Shown piece by piece: positions 1-5,710 of a DNA stretch of 15,203 nucleotides. Within the stretch, counting starts at the first letter, position 1; every line of letters starts with the position of its first letter. The notes beneath the pieces were generated by a model. That model had not been told where the DNA came from. It saw nothing but the letters and a program-made list of their open reading frames with translations, and made no database searches. Origin of the DNA: Bacteroides sp. (GTDB taxonomy: Bacteria > Bacteroidota > Bacteroidia > Bacteroidales > Bacteroidaceae); contig JASLCG010000107.1 of the NCBI GenBank assembly GCA_030151885.1, positions 1 to 15,203 on the forward strand, in the 5' to 3' direction. A program made the position numbers and the translations under genes.

Positions 1-90
1 CTCTGGCTTATCGGCAACATAACTGGAGTATGTCGGCGACAAGCAATTCGTGTAGTGTAGAGTAAGAGTTTACTTGTCGGAACATAGCCC
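1..90. other. G+C-richer stub of unknown identity at the left edge
   Basis: By direct count 42 of these 90 bases are G or C (about 47%), clearly above the AT-rich DNA that follows (91-180 is far lower). Plus-strand frame 3 is open from the edge to a TAA at 63-65 and could be the last 20 residues of an incoming gene; frame 1 is open to a TAG at 58-60. Neither short tail resembles a family I recognise. No start codon with a usable frame runs leftward on the minus strand. The stretch could be the 3' end of a convergent gene, the end of a mobile element or a structured RNA, and I cannot choose between these. Confidence 0.3.
29..86. repeat. Imperfect inverted repeat (long-loop hairpin)
   Basis: The left arm at 29-43 contains CGACAAG (37-43) and the right arm at 73-86 contains CTTGTCG (73-79), a perfect 7-bp match. 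The flanks TATGT (29-33) and ACATA (82-86) extend the stem by 5 bp beyond a small internal loop, and a T-G wobble adds one more pair in minus-strand RNA. The loop is about 29 nt (44-72). It lacks a T-run, so it is not a typical Rho-independent terminator. Its role is unknown. Confidence 0.45.
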
Positions 91-122
91 TTTTAAAAGT
101 ATATCTCATATATTTTTAAAAT

Positions 123-156
123 AAAAAAGCGAGATAGCATTGAGCCAACTCGCTTT
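123..156 (-). terminator. Rho-independent terminator of the C11 peptidase gene
   Basis: Read on the minus strand, AAAGCGAG (156-149) pairs perfectly with CTCGCTTT (133-126). An inner TGGC/GCTA stem closes a TCAAT loop, and a run of six T residues follows (128-123). It begins 22 nt after the stop codon of the peptidase gene, so it marks the end of that transcription unit. Confidence 0.8.
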
Positions 157-177
157 AATTATAAATGTACTAATATT

Positions 178-1482
178 TTAATTATCTAACACAGACATTA
201 CATCCTTATACCACGCTAGTTTTTTATAATACTTATTAATTTCTGGTGACCCTAAATAGTTAGCATCATAATACATGGCTACACCTGTAGAACCTTCCAT
301 CAGAAAAGTTCCTGGTATATATACAGAGTAGTTTGTAGGCGTAGTACGGTATTTAACAGCACTATTATATAGATCCTTCCATTGTGTTAAATAACCAACA
401 TTTGCACCTAGCATCTTTTCCATAACATCTACCATATCATAGTAGTAATGTTCTTTGCTCTTATCATAGTAAAACAAATCAGAAGCTCGAGGTTTTTCCA
501 GACTACCTTTATTTTCGGATAGTATATCTTTTGTTCTTTTAGCAATTTCATCTAATAAATAAGAGGATATTGTTGAAATAGATACTCCAAATGGCCAATT
601 ACTACCTGTTGAAGTTACATAGTGTTCAAAATACGTTTTAGCAACATTCTCAGAAACTTTTTCAGAGTTTGCTAAATCTGTAGTATCATAAAATACATTT
701 ACCATTTTATCATACGGTGCCCCTGGTCCAGGAATCTCAGTTGGTGAACCTATAAAATAATCAGCTATATCTTTTAGCTCATACGCCACTTCTATGCTTT
801 GCATAAAGCAACAATCATATAGTAAGAAGTCAAGCTTAGGAGCTTTTTTTAATGCATTCTTAAGACTTATAAAATCCATAAAATCATTACCATCCTGTCC
901 AAAAGACCTAGAAGATAAGCGAGTAACACCTAATGGCAACCAACCATCTGCATGTGACCATAAAACTAACCCATTACTTTTTGCTTTAAATTGTCCATTA
1001 AAAGCATCTTTCATAACGGTAGACATAAAATCTTCATTTAAGGCTTTACCATTTTTATAGCGTTCTATTATATATTCCTTAACAACACCATCTTGTACGT
1101 CAACTTTTATAAGCTGAGGTTCTGGATATTTATTGACAACTTTATTTTTAGGTTTTTTCTTCCCTGCAGAATCTATATAATAACCATCATCTATTGTTTG
1201 GTTTATAAGATTGCCAGAGCTAATAAAAAAGAGTAAATTACAATTTGATGGATCTAAATCACTTCTTAAAGCCTTTAATCCAGCTAGCATTTCTTGTATG
1301 TTTTGACTAGCAAAATCTGATAAGGAGTTATTAGCTACCATATAGACCAATACTGTACGATCAACACTAAGGTTTGGATAAGGTCTATCTGAGGGTAAAT
1401 CTAATTCTGGTAATTTATTATAGGTACAGCTAGTTAAGATTAGTAGGCTGAACAACCACAATAGTTGAACACTTTTTTTCAT
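178..1482 (-). CDS. Clostripain-related cysteine peptidase (family C11), lipoprotein
   Basis: A 434-residue predicted surface or periplasmic peptidase of MEROPS family C11 (clan CD, caspase-like fold), whose members usually cleave after Arg or Lys. The N-terminus is a lipoprotein signal: Lys-Lys, a hydrophobic core, then the lipobox LTSC with Cys19 as lipidation site. The family hallmark VLVYMVANNSLSDFA lies at about 44-58. The His motif LVLWSHADGW gives catalytic His177, and LDFLLYDCCFMQSIEVAYEL gives catalytic Cys225. The 48-residue spacing is close to the His133/Cys179 pair of the Parabacteroides merdae enzyme PmC11. In PmC11 an activating self-cleavage site lies about 14 residues after the His; Arg188 and Arg192 fall in the equivalent stretch here, which is only inference. 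The gene lies 36 bp downstream of a small exported-protein gene with no promoter seen between them, so they probably share a transcript. The family call is firm, the substrate unknown. Confidence 0.9.
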   Translation of the reverse strand: MKKSVQLLWLFSLLILTSCTYNKLPELDLPSDRPYPNLSVDRTVLVYMVANNSLSDFASQNIQEMLAGLKALRSDLDPSNCNLLFFISSGNLINQTIDDGYYIDSAGKKKPKNKVVNKYPEPQLIKVDVQDGVVKEYIIERYKNGKALNEDFMSTVMKDAFNGQFKAKSNGLVLWSHADGWLPLGVTRLSSRSFGQDGNDFMDFISLKNALKKAPKLDFLLYDCCFMQSIEVAYELKDIADYFIGSPTEIPGPGAPYDKMVNVFYDTTDLANSEKVSENVAKTYFEHYVTSTGSNWPFGVSISTISSYLLDEIAKRTKDILSENKGSLEKPRASDLFYYDKSKEHYYYDMVDVMEKMLGANVGYLTQWKDLYNSAVKYRTTPTNYSVYIPGTFLMEGSTGVAMYYDANYLGSPEINKYYKKLAWYKDVMSVLDN

Positions 1483-1518
1483 AATTCATTTTTTCTTATA
1501 AAGAACAAGTTACAAGCA

Positions 1519-1935
1519 CTATTGTTCTTCTTCTTCAATTAAAGGAACAAATTTAAACTCAAACTCATCTTTTGGTATATCTACCTTAAGCATTTGATTT
1601 TTCTTAATAAATTTATTTACAACTCTATTTTTATCTTTATCTACAGTTTTTTTCTTTCTAGAGAAGTAAACAACCCCTGTCTGAAACTTTGTGCTCATCA
1701 TAACCGACACATAGTTTTGCAACTGGACACTATATCTTGATAAGGTCTTGCTGAACTCAACATCAGTCAGTTCTATTTCTTCAAATTTTTGAGTTTCGGT
1801 TACATATACTATAGAATCTGTTAAGGATGTAGCTACCCCAAAAATATACATTGTTCTTTCTTTTGATTTACCAAAAGAAGAAGCGCAAACACTAAATAAA
1901 GCTAGTGTTAACAATATTGATTTTAATGATTTCAT
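1519..1935 (-). CDS. Small exported protein of unknown function
   Basis: I do not recognise this protein. The frame is open upstream to a Met codon at 1978-1980, but that start lies inside the rpoD terminator hairpin. I therefore start at the Met at 1935, giving 138 residues that begin with a good signal peptide (MKSLKSILLTLALFSVCASS, cleavage near residues 20-22). The Cys at position 17 follows Val, so it is a poor lipobox. The mature part is short, with alternating polar and hydrophobic stretches suggesting beta strands, a Lys-rich central segment (KKKTVDKDKNR) and an acidic tail of four Glu and a Gln. No catalytic motif is visible. It is followed after 36 bp by the C11 peptidase gene, so the two are likely co-transcribed. 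A partner or substrate role for the peptidase is possible but rests only on position. Confidence 0.75.
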   Translation of the reverse strand: MKSLKSILLTLALFSVCASSFGKSKERTMYIFGVATSLTDSIVYVTETQKFEEIELTDVEFSKTLSRYSVQLQNYVSVMMSTKFQTGVVYFSRKKKTVDKDKNRVVNKFIKKNQMLKVDIPKDEFEFKFVPLIEEEEQ

Positions 1936-1952
1936 ATTCGTTATATTTCTGA

Positions 1953-1960
1953 CAAATATA
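1953..1960 (-). promoter_or_regulatory. Candidate -7 element for the small exported protein / C11 unit
   Basis: On the minus strand this reads TATATTTG, an exact match to the Bacteroidetes -7 consensus TAnnTTTG. A start about 7 nt downstream would leave a leader of only about 10 nt before the ATG at 1935. The -33 region at 19 nt spacing (GTTA) is a poor match. The element directly abuts the T-run of the rpoD terminator. Confidence 0.45.
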
Positions 1961-1962
1961 AT

Positions 1963-1990
1963 AAAAAAAAGCTGGCACATAACGTACCAG
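1963..1990 (-). terminator. Rho-independent terminator of rpoD
   Basis: On the minus strand CTGGTAC (1990-1984) pairs with GTGCCAG (1978-1972) through one T-G wobble, with a 5-nt loop. A C and then a run of T (1970-1963) follow. It begins 43 nt past the rpoD stop codon. It overlaps the upstream Met of the next open frame, which argues that the longer version of that gene is not real. Confidence 0.8.
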
Positions 1991-2033
1991 CCTTCAATAT
2001 CTTTTATTCTTAAAGCATTACTTAAAGAATAAT

Positions 2034-2894
2034 TTAGCCTAAATAAGATTTCAACAGTTTACTTCTGTTGTTTTGACGTAATCGACGTATTGCTTTCTCT
2101 TTAATTTGACGTACACGTTCGCGTGTTAAACCGAATTCATCTCCAATTTCTTCTAGTGTCATTTCTTGACGACCAATACCGAAGAACATTTGGATGATTT
2201 CTTTTTCTCTTTCTGTCAATGTAGATAACGCTCTGTCAATTTCTTTTCCTAGAGATTCATTTACTAATGAACGGTCGGCCATCGGAGAATCATCATTTAC
2301 CAAAACATCAAGAAGACTATTATCTTCACCTTCCACAAACGGAGCATCTACAGAGATATGTCTACCAGAAACTTTAAGTGTATCAGACACTTTATCTACT
2401 GGCATATCCAATTCTTCTGCTAATTCTTGTGGTGAAGGGCGTCTTTCATTTTCTTGTTCAAATTTAGCAAACGCTTTGCTAATTTTATTCAACGATCCTA
2501 CCTGATTCAAAGGAAGACGTACAATACGAGACTGCTCTGCCAATGCTTGTAAAATAGATTGACGAATCCACCATACAGCATAACTAATAAACTTGAACCC
2601 ACGTGTTTCATCAAATTTTTCTGCAGCCTTTATCAGTCCTAAGTTACCTTCATTAATTAAGTCGGGTAAGCTTAAACCTTGATTTTGATACTGCTTTGCA
2701 ACAGAAACCACGAATCTTAAGTTCGCCTTAGTTAGTTTTTCTAGAGCTATTCGATCTCCTTTTTTAATACGTTGAGCTAATTCCACCTCTTCTTCTACAG
2801 TAATCAGATCTTCACGACCAATTTCTTGTAGATACTTATCCAGAGATGCACTCTCCCTATTAGTAATACTCTTTGTTATCTTTAATTGTCTCAT
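2034..2894 (-). CDS. rpoD: Primary RNA polymerase sigma factor RpoD (Bacteroidetes sigma-ABfr type)
   Basis: The housekeeping sigma-70 factor that directs core RNA polymerase to TTTG / TAnnTTTG promoters. At 286 residues it is full length for Bacteroidetes, whose primary sigma factors lack the N-terminal region 1.1 and the non-conserved insert of E. coli RpoD. Region 1.2 is at about 15-48 (SLDKYLQEIG). Region 2 is at about 50-125, with NLRFVVSVAKQY, the core-binding LPDLINEGNLGLIKA and the DNA-melting motif FISYAVWWIRQSI. Region 3 is at about 130-205. Region 4 is at about 220-280, with the helix-turn-helix MTLEEIGDEFGLTRERVRQI. The start MRQLKITKSITNRESASLDK is as I remember it from Bacteroides. 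It has its own promoter and terminator, so it is monocistronic. The adjacent htrA matches an arrangement I recall from other Bacteroidales such as Porphyromonas. Confidence 0.98.
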   Translation of the reverse strand: MRQLKITKSITNRESASLDKYLQEIGREDLITVEEEVELAQRIKKGDRIALEKLTKANLRFVVSVAKQYQNQGLSLPDLINEGNLGLIKAAEKFDETRGFKFISYAVWWIRQSILQALAEQSRIVRLPLNQVGSLNKISKAFAKFEQENERRPSPQELAEELDMPVDKVSDTLKVSGRHISVDAPFVEGEDNSLLDVLVNDDSPMADRSLVNESLGKEIDRALSTLTEREKEIIQMFFGIGRQEMTLEEIGDEFGLTRERVRQIKEKAIRRLRQNNRSKLLKSYLG

Positions 2895-2916
2895 TCTATA
2901 AAACAGATTTGGGGTG

Positions 2917-2947
2917 CAAAGATAGAAACTAAATATAATATTCTAAA
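2917..2947 (-). promoter_or_regulatory. rpoD promoter, Bacteroidetes type
   Basis: On the minus strand the -7 element TATCTTTG (2924-2917) matches TAnnTTTG exactly. The -33 element TTTA (2947-2944) matches TTTG at three of four positions, with exactly 19 nt between them. Initiation about 6 nt downstream gives a leader of about 17 nt before the ATG at 2894. It lies downstream of the htrA terminator, so rpoD is transcribed separately from htrA. Confidence 0.7.
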
Positions 2948-2989
2948 ATATTAATTCATATCTTTTTTTCATCAAAATATTCTGCATAT

Positions 2990-3027
2990 ATAACAATAAA
3001 TAGGCCAACAGGTTTACTGTCGACCTA
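2990..3027 (-). terminator. Rho-independent terminator of htrA
   Basis: On the minus strand TAGGTCGACAG (3027-3017) pairs with CTGTTGGCCTA (3011-3001) over 11 bp with two G-T wobbles and a TAAAC loop. It is followed by TTTATTGTTA (3000-2991). The T-tract is interrupted, but the stem is long and sits 37 nt after the htrA stop codon. Confidence 0.75.
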
Positions 3028-3064
3028 AATATTAGCTTATATTAAACTTATTTCCAGTTAAAAA

Positions 3065-4606
3065 CTAGTCATTTGCAAGATTTACTGCATAATTGGCACG
3101 TTTTCCAGATGGGAACATTCCTGTTAAGAATATTACTTGTTCTGGAGTTTGTAATGCCTCTTTAAATACAGCACTTAAATCATCAACTGTTCTAATTGGC
3201 TGTCCATTCGCTTTTAAGATAATAAAACCTTTACGAATTCCGGCTTCTTTCATTTTACCATTTTGCACACCAGTTACTTGAATACCATATCTCAGGTTTA
3301 GCTGCGCTTTCATATTATCAGGTAAATCAACAAAAGCAGCACCTAATATATCCATACCTGTTTTTTCAACAACTTGTGTTGTTCCTTGAGCATTTTTCAA
3401 AACAACAGGTACAGTAATTTCTTTTTTATTACGTATAACTTTTAGTTTAATCTTATCCCCTGGTTTATGCTTCGCCAATTCCTCTTGTAAAGATGCCATA
3501 TTGATGACACGTTTATTATCAATACCAACAATAACATCATCTACTTTAATATCAGCCTCAGCAGCCGAGCTATTATCTAATATTTCTGCAATAAGTACAC
3601 CATCAACAACTCCAAGTTCATCTAATTTCTTCTTCAAGGCTTTACTAGCCTCTTCACCCATGTATCTGGCATCCGAAGGAGCACTTCCCATAATTCCTAA
3701 CACAGCTCTTTGTACTGTACCATACTCTTTTAAATCGGCCACAACTTTGGTCATAATAGATGTAGGTATAGCAAATCCGTAACCAGCATATGCCCCTGTA
3801 GGAGAAGATAGAACAGCATTAATACCTACCAACTCTCCATTACTATTAACTAATGCACCTCCACTATTTCCTTGATTAATAGCAGCATCAGTCTGTATAA
3901 AAGACTCTATACCCTTATTATACACTCCTAAAGATCTAGCTTTGGCACTAACAATACCAGCAGTAACCGTAGATGTTAGATTAAAAGGATTACCTACAGC
4001 TAATACCCATTCTCCAATTTTTAAATTATCAGAGTTACCAACAACTAGTGTAGGTAAGTCTTTAGCCTCAATTTTAACAAGTGCTAAGTCGGTATTAGGA
4101 TCAGTACCTATTATACGTCCAATAAAATCTCTATTATCATTTAATCGAACATTAATTTCGTCTGCTCCATCAATGACATGGTTGTTTGTTACGATATAAC
4201 CATCTGTAGATATTATAACTCCCGACCCAAATCCTACTTGAGGTTTAGTTTGGTATTGTCTTTGCATACCTCCTCTACCTCCATCTCCAAAAAAGAAGTC
4301 AAAGATATCTGGCTGAGATTGATAAGTTTTTACACGTGAGTGTTGTACTGCTTTTATATGTACTACAGCATGAATAGATTTTTCGGCTGCATCTGTTAAA
4401 TCTATTTGCTGATTAAGACCTGCTGAGAATGAAGCCATTTTCAAATCAGGACGATTGTCAAAAATCTCATAAAAATCCTTTGAGTTTTGGCTTTGAATAG
4501 CTACATCAGACTTATCAATTAATTGATAAGTGGTAACTCCAGCTACGCCAGCACTTACTAAAACAATAGCGCCGACTCCTAGTAATTTTTTTATTATTTT
4601 ATTCAT
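3065..4606 (-). CDS. htrA: HtrA/DegQ-family periplasmic serine protease
   Basis: A 513-residue envelope quality-control protease of family S1C that degrades or chaperones misfolded exported proteins. A hydrophobic N-terminal segment at about 7-27 after Lys-Lys acts as signal peptide or membrane anchor. The trypsin-like domain (about 68-290) has an intact catalytic triad: His143 in VTNNHVIDGA, Asp173 in DPNTDLALVKI and Ser248 in NQGNSGGALVN. Two PDZ domains follow, at about 298-405 and 418-510, the usual DegP/DegQ layout; length is typical for Bacteroidetes HtrA. A short Gly/Gln-rich loop (about 98-123) lies where DegP has its long LA loop. The gene stands alone between its own terminator and a 408-bp divergent region shared with a two-component system. 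I see no clear TAnnTTTG element at usual spacing close to the start; a TAAATTTG at 4703-4710 on the minus strand is the best candidate but lacks a good -33. Confidence 0.96.
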   Translation of the reverse strand: MNKIIKKLLGVGAIVLVSAGVAGVTTYQLIDKSDVAIQSQNSKDFYEIFDNRPDLKMASFSAGLNQQIDLTDAAEKSIHAVVHIKAVQHSRVKTYQSQPDIFDFFFGDGGRGGMQRQYQTKPQVGFGSGVIISTDGYIVTNNHVIDGADEINVRLNDNRDFIGRIIGTDPNTDLALVKIEAKDLPTLVVGNSDNLKIGEWVLAVGNPFNLTSTVTAGIVSAKARSLGVYNKGIESFIQTDAAINQGNSGGALVNSNGELVGINAVLSSPTGAYAGYGFAIPTSIMTKVVADLKEYGTVQRAVLGIMGSAPSDARYMGEEASKALKKKLDELGVVDGVLIAEILDNSSAAEADIKVDDVIVGIDNKRVINMASLQEELAKHKPGDKIKLKVIRNKKEITVPVVLKNAQGTTQVVEKTGMDILGAAFVDLPDNMKAQLNLRYGIQVTGVQNGKMKEAGIRKGFIILKANGQPIRTVDDLSAVFKEALQTPEQVIFLTGMFPSGKRANYAVNLAND

Positions 4607-4871
4607 ATATCGATAATAGATTTAATATGTTAATACTATCTTTATTTTAACATTTTACTTTTAACTAAACAAAAACTAATTTAAAGAGCTCTCTTTACAC
4701 TTCAAATTTACTACCTTTTAACAATTAACATCTATGATTAATAGTACTTAACAAGATATTTAAGTTTAATATTGAAATTAAAAGATTTTATTATTACAAA
4801 GCATATCCCTATTTATATATTAACTTTTAACCAATATGTAATTATCAAAACAACAACTAAAAACCATTCAT

Positions 4872-4885
4872 TTCTTAATTAAGAA
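4872..4885. repeat. Perfect 14-bp palindrome upstream of the response regulator promoter
   Basis: TTCTTAATTAAGAA is its own reverse complement. It lies about 68 bp upstream of the response regulator's -33 element, so it could be a distal regulator site. In such AT-rich DNA it could also be chance. Confidence 0.35.
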
Positions 4886-4944
4886 CTATATATAAACAAA
4901 CAAATATTGTGCCAAACAAAAAAACATTAATAACGAGTAAGAAG

Positions 4945-4961
4945 ACTGATAATTTGTCAGT
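4945..4961. promoter_or_regulatory. Imperfect palindrome overlapping the -33 element (candidate operator)
   Basis: ACTGATAA-T-TTGTCAGT is a 17-bp inverted repeat with a single mismatched position between half-sites (ACTGATAA against ACTGACAA). It covers the TTTG at 4953-4956, so a bound protein would compete with sigma. A second small inverted repeat, ATAGT-N5-ACTAT, lies at 4964-4978 between the two promoter elements. Binding by the adjacent regulator is inference. Confidence 0.4.
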
Positions 4962-4983
4962 TAATAGTATAACACTATCTTTA
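4953..4983 (+). promoter_or_regulatory. Promoter of the response regulator / sensor kinase operon
   Basis: The -33 element TTTG (4953-4956) is followed after exactly 19 nt by TATCTTTA (4976-4983), which matches the Bacteroidetes -7 consensus TAnnTTTG at all but the last base. Initiation near 4990 would give a leader of about 25 nt before the ATG at 5015. Confidence 0.65.
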
Positions 4984-5014
4984 ACACAAATAACGTTGAA
5001 ATAAGATTGATTAA

Positions 5015-5710
5015 ATGGACTCAACTATCAAGATATTAGTTATAGAAGACGAAAAGCGTGTTGCAAGCCTTATACATAGAGGTCTTTCTGAAATGGGCTA
5101 TCATAGTGATGTAGCATTTAATGCTGAAGATGGAATTAGTTTATTTAAACAAAATAGCTATCATCTCATACTATCTGATATAATTCTTCCAAACATGAGT
5201 GGGCTTGAATTATGTCAGAAAATAAGATTAATAAATAAAGAAATACCCATCATAATGCTAACGGCTTTGGGTACTACAGATAATAAACTAGATGGGTTTG
5301 ACGCTGGTGCTGATGACTATATGGTAAAACCTTTTGATATACGAGAGCTAAATGTAAGAATTAAAGCTCTACTTAAAAGAAGTAAAGCTACTCCTGATCA
5401 AAATAACTCTCAACTAAACTACTCCGACTTAACTCTAGATCTATTAACAAAGACTGCCCTAAGAGGTGACAAAACAATTAAACTTTCTCCTAAAGAGTAC
5501 AATCTGCTTTTATATATGATAAATAATGCAGAGCGATTATTAACACGTACTGAAATAGCTAAAGAGGTTTGGGATACACACTTTGATACAGGTACAAACT
5601 TTATAGATGTATATATTAACTATTTAAGAAAAAAAATAGATAAAGAGTTTAATATAAAATTAATACATACAAAACCAGGAATGGGCTTTATTTTTACCGA
5701 TAAATTATGA
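5015..5710 (+). CDS. OmpR/PhoB-family two-component response regulator
   Basis: A 231-residue cytoplasmic transcription regulator. The receiver domain (about 5-120) has the acidic pocket Glu11/Asp12, the phosphoacceptor Asp55 in LILSDIILPNMSG, the switch residue Thr83 in IIMLTAL and Lys105 in YMVKPFD, so it should be fully phosphorylatable. The C-terminal winged-helix DNA-binding domain (about 133-230) shows the family hallmarks LSPKEYNLLLYMINN, LLTRTEIAKEVW and the recognition-helix region FIDVYINYLRKKID, ending in the wing HTKPGMGFIF. Its stop codon overlaps the kinase start in an ATGA, which indicates translational coupling. It is transcribed divergently from htrA from a good promoter. Proteins of this fold usually bind tandem direct repeats about 11 bp apart, and such repeats occur directly after this operon, upstream of mgtA. 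I do not assign a gene symbol; it is not obviously the B. fragilis RprY. Confidence 0.95.
   Translation: MDSTIKILVIEDEKRVASLIHRGLSEMGYHSDVAFNAEDGISLFKQNSYHLILSDIILPNMSGLELCQKIRLINKEIPIIMLTALGTTDNKLDGFDAGADDYMVKPFDIRELNVRIKALLKRSKATPDQNNSQLNYSDLTLDLLTKTALRGDKTIKLSPKEYNLLLYMINNAERLLTRTEIAKEVWDTHFDTGTNFIDVYINYLRKKIDKEFNIKLIHTKPGMGFIFTDKL

Larger units (their letters stand above)
4607..5014. other. Divergent intergenic region between htrA and the response regulator gene
   Basis: This 408-bp stretch is very AT-rich and holds no credible coding frame. Its right end contains the response-regulator promoter and two inverted repeats, described separately. Near the htrA end there are three 7-bp units of the type GTTAAAA / GTAAAAT on the minus strand (4645-4665), possibly just low complexity, and an 8-bp palindrome AGAGCTCT at 4685-4692. 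The only exact TAnnTTTG on the htrA strand is TAAATTTG at 4710-4703, which would give a leader of about 90 nt. I see nothing else interpretable in 4740-4870. Confidence 0.6.

Noticed and set aside
794..1060. Antisense open frames inside larger genes (for example 794-1060, 2194-2505, 3501-3782, 7914-8240, 8958-9284)
   Set aside because: They lie wholly inside well-supported genes on the other strand, have no recognisable motifs and read as compositional shadows.
1885..1887. Lipidation of the small exported protein at Cys17
   Set aside because: The residues before it are Phe-Ser-Val, and Val at -1 does not fit a lipobox; ordinary signal peptidase cleavage is more likely.
1936..1980. Upstream Met at 1980 as start of the small exported protein
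   Set aside because: Those codons lie in the rpoD terminator stem and T-run and would put a hydrophobic tail before a good signal peptide; the Met at 1935 gives a standard export signal.
4645..4665. Three 7-bp units (GTTAAAA/GTAAAAT) upstream of htrA, vaguely like a CpxR box
   Set aside because: The spacing is 7 bp rather than 10-11 and the bases are low-complexity AT; there is not enough information to call a binding site.
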